DNA of 64,000 nt from Tipula vernalis (lineage: Eukaryota; Arthropoda; Insecta; Diptera; Tipulidae), in contig OY282560.1 of assembly GCA_958295665.1 (NCBI GenBank), positions 191,086,061 through 191,150,060 on the forward strand, written 5' to 3'. The notes under the pieces are model-generated. The model was not told the DNA's origin. It did not search any database and saw nothing but the letters and a program-made list of their open reading frames with translations. Positions 58,401 through 64,000 of the stretch are shown piece by piece; the stretch's first letter is position 1, and every line of letters starts with the position of its first letter. Made by a program: the position numbers and the translations under genes.

Positions 58401-60339
58401 AGCGACATATAAGTACTTCATAATCCAGCTAAATAACCGCTCATCGAAAATCTCCGGCAGAAATCGGCATTTTCACTTTAGACAGTGAAAGCGCTCAGAA
58501 ATCAGATCAAATGTAATATCAGCAGACGTTAGCGCAATCAGTAGATTAGAATATTAAGCGAGCTCCGACGCAATTTCAACCTCCTCAAGCAGCCAAATAT
58601 CAACCAACAGTTTAGCCTAAGGGAACATAAATATACTGACACTTTTAGAGTTATTTGGGGTTTGAATACCCTGTGTCGATTTTAAAAAGCTTCTTATCAT
58701 CCTTACTATGTTTTAAGAAAAGTCGTCGACAAAATTGCACTTTGTGAGTGATAATATTTTTCAGAATGAAGTGATCCAATTGCTTGATATTTATTGAACG
58801 TCACATTATGAAAAGCATAAACTTACTATTCTTCGCTTAGTGAACACCATTTTTCAGTTAAAGCTTCAAAACTCCGACACCTCAATAAACTTTCACAAAA
58901 AAAAATTAAAATTCAAGTGTTAAATTTCATACCACTAAATACAACCCCTCTTGTATACCTAAATCAATCTTAATCCTATTAAAAATTACTTTCCAATTTC
59001 CCTAATATTATTTTAATTAAAATAAGCATTTTACATAATACACAACTTCGTAAACATATAAAAAAAAAAACAACAAAAATTACGAGCGAAATTGAAACCG
59101 CATATCTAAACCGCACCAAACAAACAAAAAAATAAAAAAATTATAATTAGTTCACCCACGTCCACACCCAAAATATACCTTACAAATATATTTCTCCGAA
59201 AAGCCATTTTTCTTGTATACCATTTCTATTTATCATTAGAGAGATGGCAAAATAAAAATTTGGATTTTCTTACATCCCCAAGAAAACAAAAAATTGTTTT
59301 ATAATTTCCCATTTTGATAATATAAACCCACCATTACATAAAGCTTAATTCTTATGTATACCGTCGTTATTTTTTTTTTATATTATACGGACGTATACAC
59401 AAAAAATTTCTTAATGGTTTGTTTATCTTTCACCAAAACCAACTGGAATATAATAAGTAATTGTGTGTAATATACAGAAGTGAGAAATAGGATAAGATAT
59501 TGTCAAATAATTATAAATTAATCAACAAGGACTTATTAAGGAATAAAATATTTTTGTTTTTTTTTATGTTTTCCTTTACTATCATTAATTTTTATGTCGG
59601 TACGATAAACATAAAAATTTATGTTTCTTTTCTTTTTTATTGGATATGTAAAGTATAGCAAAATACTCGCTTAGTTGTTAAACATCCAAAATACGAGAAT
59701 TTAATTTCATCTTAATCCCTAATTAATTCCTATAGGATTACAACACCTAAGGGGTTTGTTTTGTTAAATTTGTGCGTTCTTTTGTTTATTTTTTTTTGTA
59801 TTGGTTTTATGGTTTGGATTTTCTTTTCAAAGCTGAAGAGTATTAGAGGTAAGTATTTCATATTTTGTATAAGATGATTCTTAATAATTTTGTATTTTGC
59901 GGTTATTTAAAAAAAAGTGGTTTTGTCTTTTACCGTGTTAATATTTTATTACACAATGAGGGTGCGTAACAGGCCAAAAAGATGTGTTAAGCGAATGGTC
60001 GCAATGATTGTTGATAAAACAATATATATCTTGAATTTCAGAGAAGGACAAATTTTCCATTGTTCATGAATTCTGCTAGAGTGGAAGTATTATCGAAGTT
60101 TTAATTTGAGCGGAAACCAAAAAAAAAATTTGTACAGAATTTACCAAGACTTTTACGGTATCAAACCGCCTTGAAAATTCCATCTTGCTTTTATATATTG
60201 CTGTAACATCTATAGAACGGGTAAATGTCATTCGTTTTCAATATCACAGGTAAATTTGTTTCGCAGAGTGAAATTTTTTATAAATATTTGAGAAAACTCT
60301 ATAACGCCGAAATTGGCGTAGCTCGATTTAGTAGACAAA
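58401..60339. other. Gypsy 3' remnant, then AT-rich DNA
   Basis: 58400-58600 repeats AGTACTTCATAATCCAGCTA, also seen near 58173, suggesting a short duplication at the gypsy 3' end. Beyond that, AT-rich DNA with A runs near 58898 and 59060 and no gene. Confidence 0.45.
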
Positions 60340-60590
60340 GTCAAATCCGCAACGCCAAAATCAAAATTAGATCCAAAGTAAGAGTCAAAGTCCATATTAG
60401 AATAATAGAGTCATATAGATTCTAAGTCAGAGTCAGATTCAAAGTCAAATTCAAGGTCAGAAACAAAGTCAGAGTTATGGTCAGGGACAGAGTCAGAGTT
60501 AGAGCAGGAACAGTGTTTAGTCGGAGCCGCATAGTCACAGACTAGTTAATGTCAAAGTTTCAGACTAGTTAAACTCAAAGACAGCCAGAG
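60340..60590 (+). repeat. AGTCAGAGTCA-type short tandem repeat
   Basis: Irregular runs of AGTCAAAGTC, AGTCAGAGTC and GGTCAGA with a period of six to twelve bases. Low-complexity repeat, no gene called. Confidence 0.75.
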
Positions 60591-60939
60591 TCGGTGTTAT
60601 TGTCTTAGATAATTTGACCGGGACATTATGGGGTTTCAACAATACGGTACACCATGTCATACAGCTCGTGAAACGGTCGGCATATTGTAAGATAACTTTC
60701 CAAATAACTAGTGTAGTTTCTCGGTTTGGTAGTGCTAAGTGGCCACCAAATTTACACAAGCAATTAGCAAACATTAAATGATCTGAAATTGATTGATTCA
60801 ATGGATATTAAACAAAAAAAGTTGGTGACCCTTTAGTAATTAATTTTAGGAATAGCCTAAGATAATAAATTTGACATCATCGTTTAGCATCGTTTAATAT
60901 TGCGAGAAATAATAGTGTTAATAGTTTAATGTGCGTATA
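60591..60939. other. No gene seen
   Basis: The 78-codon minus frame at 60565-60801 is not recognised. Could be part of the adjacent LINE's 5' region, but I see no evidence. Confidence 0.35.
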
Positions 60940-62240
60940 GTCTTGCCTGTCATGAACAAATATAATTTTGATTTGCTTTGTTTTACCGAAACCTGGATTC
61001 TCTCAAACGGAACTCGTAGTTGATCGCTTTATATGAATTGGCAGTTACCATGTGCTAAGATACGATAGACAAGCCCGAGGATTTTGTGGAATTGCTATTT
61101 ACTACAAAACAGAATTGAATGCGAATTTTGCGCATTCCGTTGCCGTTGGGAGGGGTTAGGTTCTAATGGTTGAAATGACAGTTGCCAAAGGAAAATTTTG
61201 TAGATTTGTGCGTTACAATCCTTTATCAGCTCTTAACGGCAATATTATGGATCTTATCGAACATTTTTAGCAAATCAAGAAAAAGTTTTATCTGTATGTT
61301 GTTTGTGAGGACCTCATATTATATGAACCAAATGGTTTATTTACGTTTAAGCCAACTAAAGGAAACAGCCTTTTGGATCAAGTTACAGACACATCTTGTA
61401 CTCTGATTTGTGATCACGGTTTAATTTTTATTAAATATTTATTAAGAATACCTAAGCCGATGCTTAAACATTTAAACTTGCCTCAGTACAAGAAAATGAA
61501 TATGTTGCTACTTGACTTATTGCTTAATTTTGGTTGGAGACATCTATGTGGAAATAGAAGCGGTAATGAAAGTTTATTGAACAAAATGGGGGAAGAGAGT
61601 TACATATTACAATTTGTAACCGAATTATGGTAATCAATGACTTTGTTATTCGTTCAGTTTTCCTAATAACTGGAAAAGGGCAATTTTAATACGGGTAGCA
61701 AAGGTCAATAAAGTATCAAGTTTCTCTGAACTCCGCCCAATTTCCATCACTTGTGTTATGTCTAAAATTTATGAAATTCTATTTAAAACTCAAATGGAGT
61801 TTTATTTTAACAATCTGAATTGGTAATGGTTTAGTTAGCTGATGGTTTTAATCTGCAATGGTTTAGTTGGATGTTGGTTTTTCTTCCGCCGTTAGTAAGC
61901 CTAACCATTTAGCTGTTTCAGGAATGCTTGCCTTTAGTAAAGCTTTTGATTGTATTAAACATACGTTAATGTTACATAAGTTAATGCTATTTTTTTAGTC
62001 TTTTTCTAAAACATCACAAAGAGTTTTATTTAATGACGATATACGAAAATTGAAATAGATTAGATCTGAAGTCCCATACCTTAATTTCATCTGTAAGCTG
62101 ATCAATTATATATTTGTGGATACCTAAATGCCTTCTATTATAGAACAACTTAATTTTGACTCGGAAAGTGTTTTTAGATGGTCTACGAGTAATGGCCTAC
62201 AAGGCATCCTCTCATGATGCCGTTTATTTTCAATTAGTTG
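60940..62240 (+). pseudogene. Jockey/CR1-group LINE fragment (endonuclease and RT)
   Basis: Near 60960 LLCFTETW is an endonuclease block, followed by a region with RGFCGIAIYYK. The frame at 61182-61406 continues with RFVRYNPLSALNGNIMDLI. 61361-61410 gives SLLDQVTDTSCTLI. The reverse transcriptase starts near 61655 with NNWKRAILI, then SSFSELRPISITCVMSKIYE. SGMLAFSKAFDCIKHTLMLH lies near 61920-61985. Near 62165 VFRWSTSNGLQ follows the expected catalytic region, which is deleted. Many frameshifts; inactive. Confidence 0.7.
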
Positions 62241-62274
62241 GGCCTGCAAAATGACATTTGTTTATTTTTGACGT

Positions 62275-62540
62275 TCACACAGTGTATCGATATCCCTGTA
62301 TATTTTTTTTTTGATTCGCGTTTGCTTCCTCCGACCGCTTATCATTATTTTTCATTAATAATGCAAAATCGTCGAACAATTTTTGCTGGATGTTTATTTG
62401 CTTTTCCAAAAGCTGCAATGTTTTTGGTCCGAAATCTTCTTTGGATTCCGAAACTTTTTGTATTTGCGACACCATCAACAGAATCCCGAAGACAAACTAC
62501 GCAAATCACTTCCTCCTCTAAACATGTGAAAACCACTTAT
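62275..62540 (-). pseudogene. Possible retroelement Gag-like fragment
   Basis: A 67-codon frame with LQLLEKQINIQQKLFDDFAL and many Gln, Lys and Asn residues looks helical and resembles the N-terminus of some retroelement Gag proteins. No zinc knuckle or protease follows. I cannot name a family. A more GC-rich stretch at 62.76-62.86 kb (minus strand, TGGAGAAACCAGAAACTG) may belong to the same element. Confidence 0.25.
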
Positions 62541-63417
62541 TGAGTGTTGACACCGCCACCAGTAGTTTTAAATTCTTACTTCTGTAATTCTTATTTTTTG
62601 CGCAAAGAGGATTTATGATCACTCCAAACCTAAAATCGCAATTTAAAAAATTTAAATATTTCTAGTTAACTTAAGCACATAACCTAACCTTCCTCCCTGC
62701 AGTTTCTTTAATAGGTGGTCCAAGTGGATTTAATTCGTTTGTTTGTTTGTTTTTGAACTATTTTGTGGTCAGGTGCTTTCCACCCATAAGACCTACAGTT
62801 TCTGGTTTCTCCAGTTAATGCTTTCGACTTCTCCTCAGTGGGAGGGTTGCAGCTATGGACTGTGATTTTTTGTCAATATTGTTACTCTTTTTTTTTTTAA
62901 TTCAAATTGACTTTTGATTCATTTACTTAAAATTACCCGACACCGATTTATAATTCATTGTACGTTATCATAGAAATGATGTTAGTAAAATTAGTTGATG
63001 TTTTTTTTTTTATCCTACCAATCACCCATTTAATACAATTTTTGCTAAAGAAATTTATAAATTATATAAAGCAAAGGAACTTTAAATTGAAAAAGAAATG
63101 ATTCTATTTGTTATTTTTTATTTATTTGTTAATGGAATTTTTTACTTTTATTTAATTTTTAATATTAGAAGACTATAATAGATATGAGCAATGTAGGTGA
63201 TCTTGTGTGTTAGTGTAGTTACTATTGATTCTTTCCGAATAAGTTTGACAGTGATCTCATGCTTTTAGTTTAAATTGAATCTACCTCCAGGGCGAGTACA
63301 TCAATTCACTCAGCTGATTCGTCTAGATTTTACAACCGATTGTTTTTAAAAATTTAGTTAGTTGTTTGGATTCTTCCGTGTTTTGTCTTTGGAGTAGGGT
63401 TTTTAGTGTGATTTGTC
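62541..63417. other. No firm gene
   Basis: AT-rich DNA except a short GC-richer island at 62.70-62.87 kb. Long T runs occur near 62887 and 63002. Confidence 0.4.
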
Positions 63418-64000
63418 TTAGGATTGGACAACTGTCTCTCGAATTGTCATAAACCGGGCATATGGTACATTGATAATGTGTTCGTTGTCTTCAGTTATAT
63501 TACAGTTGTCACAGTATGCGGAGTCTTCTAACCCTATTCTGCATCGAAATTTTTTATTGTAAGTATGTCCAGTTCTGAATGTGCACAACATTTTTATATC
63601 TTTGTGATTAAGTTTACTGTTTTTAAACCAAATTTCTTTGGGAAATGTAGGGGATATGTGTCTGTAATATCTAGCTCTTGGCGCTACCATAACCAAAACA
63701 TATTCTTTCCAATCTTCGTGTATCATGTTGTTAATTATTTTCTTAGTATTTGTAATTACAGGGTCGTTGTCTAAGGTGTGTGATGGTGGCAGAATTGCTT
63801 TTCTGGCAAGATCATCTGCCATATCGTTACCTGCGTTTCCTATATGACCTGGTATACACTAAATTAGAATGTGTTTGCCTTGTTGTTTGTTTGTTTTTTT
63901 TTAGTGCCTCCTGTAAAGATAGACATGCACTTTGTGAAACAGTTAGTATAATGATGTTTTTGTTTGAGTTGAGCTAGTGTTGTGGCGAATTTATTCCTAT
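63418..64000 (-). pseudogene. I-group LINE RNase H C-terminal part, cut by window edge
   Basis: From the window edge downward one frame reads IILTVSQSACLSLQEALKK, a stop near 63858, then CIPGHIGNAGNDMADDLARK, the RNase H HxGxxGN-D-AD end block. The frame at 63418-63822 continues with KMLCTFRTGH, KFRCRIGLEDSAYC, CDNC and EDNEHIINV, a Cys/His pattern found after RNase H in I- and R1-like LINEs. The last Cys of that pattern is replaced by Pro-Tyr (VPYARF). The reverse transcriptase would lie beyond 64000. Confidence 0.75.

Overview
The window is AT-rich eukaryotic DNA with long A/T runs, microsatellites and minisatellites, and almost no intact reading frames. The transposon set (mariner, piggyBac, Tigger/pogo, FLYWCH-MULE, Jockey- and LOA/I-type LINEs, Ty3/gypsy, a Polinton piece, foldback elements and MITEs) points to an insect, most probably a fly. 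Species is inference. I see no rRNA, canonical tRNA, CRISPR or operon structure. No host protein-coding gene can be asserted; one 111-bp candidate exon lies at 35.29-35.40 kb. The window could be a large intron, an intergenic region or pericentromeric DNA.

Layout. 0.38-1.54 kb: internally deleted mariner. 5.1-6.75 kb: two repeat families, including three tandem copies of a ~430-bp unit. 7.4-10.8 kb: a MULE scrap, then a Jockey-like LINE abutting a decayed piggyBac transposase. 12.28-13.27 kb: hAT-like element with a near-perfect 8-bp target duplication. 14.5-17.6 kb: a FLYWCH-MULE gene split by a ~1.94-kb foldback element holding a ~1.13-kb palindrome with tRNA-like modules. 17.7-21.0 kb: an inverted-repeat element whose interior is a ~146-bp satellite with a five-unit (~740-bp) higher-order repeat, next to a second tandem family. 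23.7-26.1 kb: a second FLYWCH-MULE split by a Polinton/Maverick DNA-polymerase fragment and a 12-unit motif array. 26.4-27.6 kb: two related hairpins, one perfect, followed by two tandem arrays. 28.1-29.2 kb: repeat copies and a Ty3/gypsy pol fragment. 30.5-33.9 kb: a piggyBac copy interrupted by two LTRs placed head-to-head. 36.06-36.33 kb: (AT)n. 37-39.8 kb: LOA/I-type LINE (endonuclease, reverse transcriptase, RNase H). 39.9-41.2 kb: inverted-repeat element containing a solo LTR. 41.2-42.9 kb: a TTAA-flanked MITE and a complete but frame-broken mariner. 45.6-46.3 kb: nested inverted duplication carrying two 180-bp MITEs. 46.5-48.6 kb: Tigger-like element with a 342-codon open frame lacking its catalytic core. 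52.1-56.4 kb: near full-length Jockey element joined to a Ty3/gypsy pol fragment (56.4-58.4 kb). 60.9-64 kb: further LINE fragments.

The genes do not form a pathway. The window is a record of nested insertion: FLYWCH-MULE copies were used twice as targets, the piggyBac and the 39.9-kb inverted-repeat element received the same LTR family, and several elements became palindromes or seeded satellite arrays. The most unusual structures are the satellite-bearing inverted-repeat element, the tRNA-like foldback, the head-to-head LTR pair, the hairpin pair and the catalytic-core-less Tigger frame.
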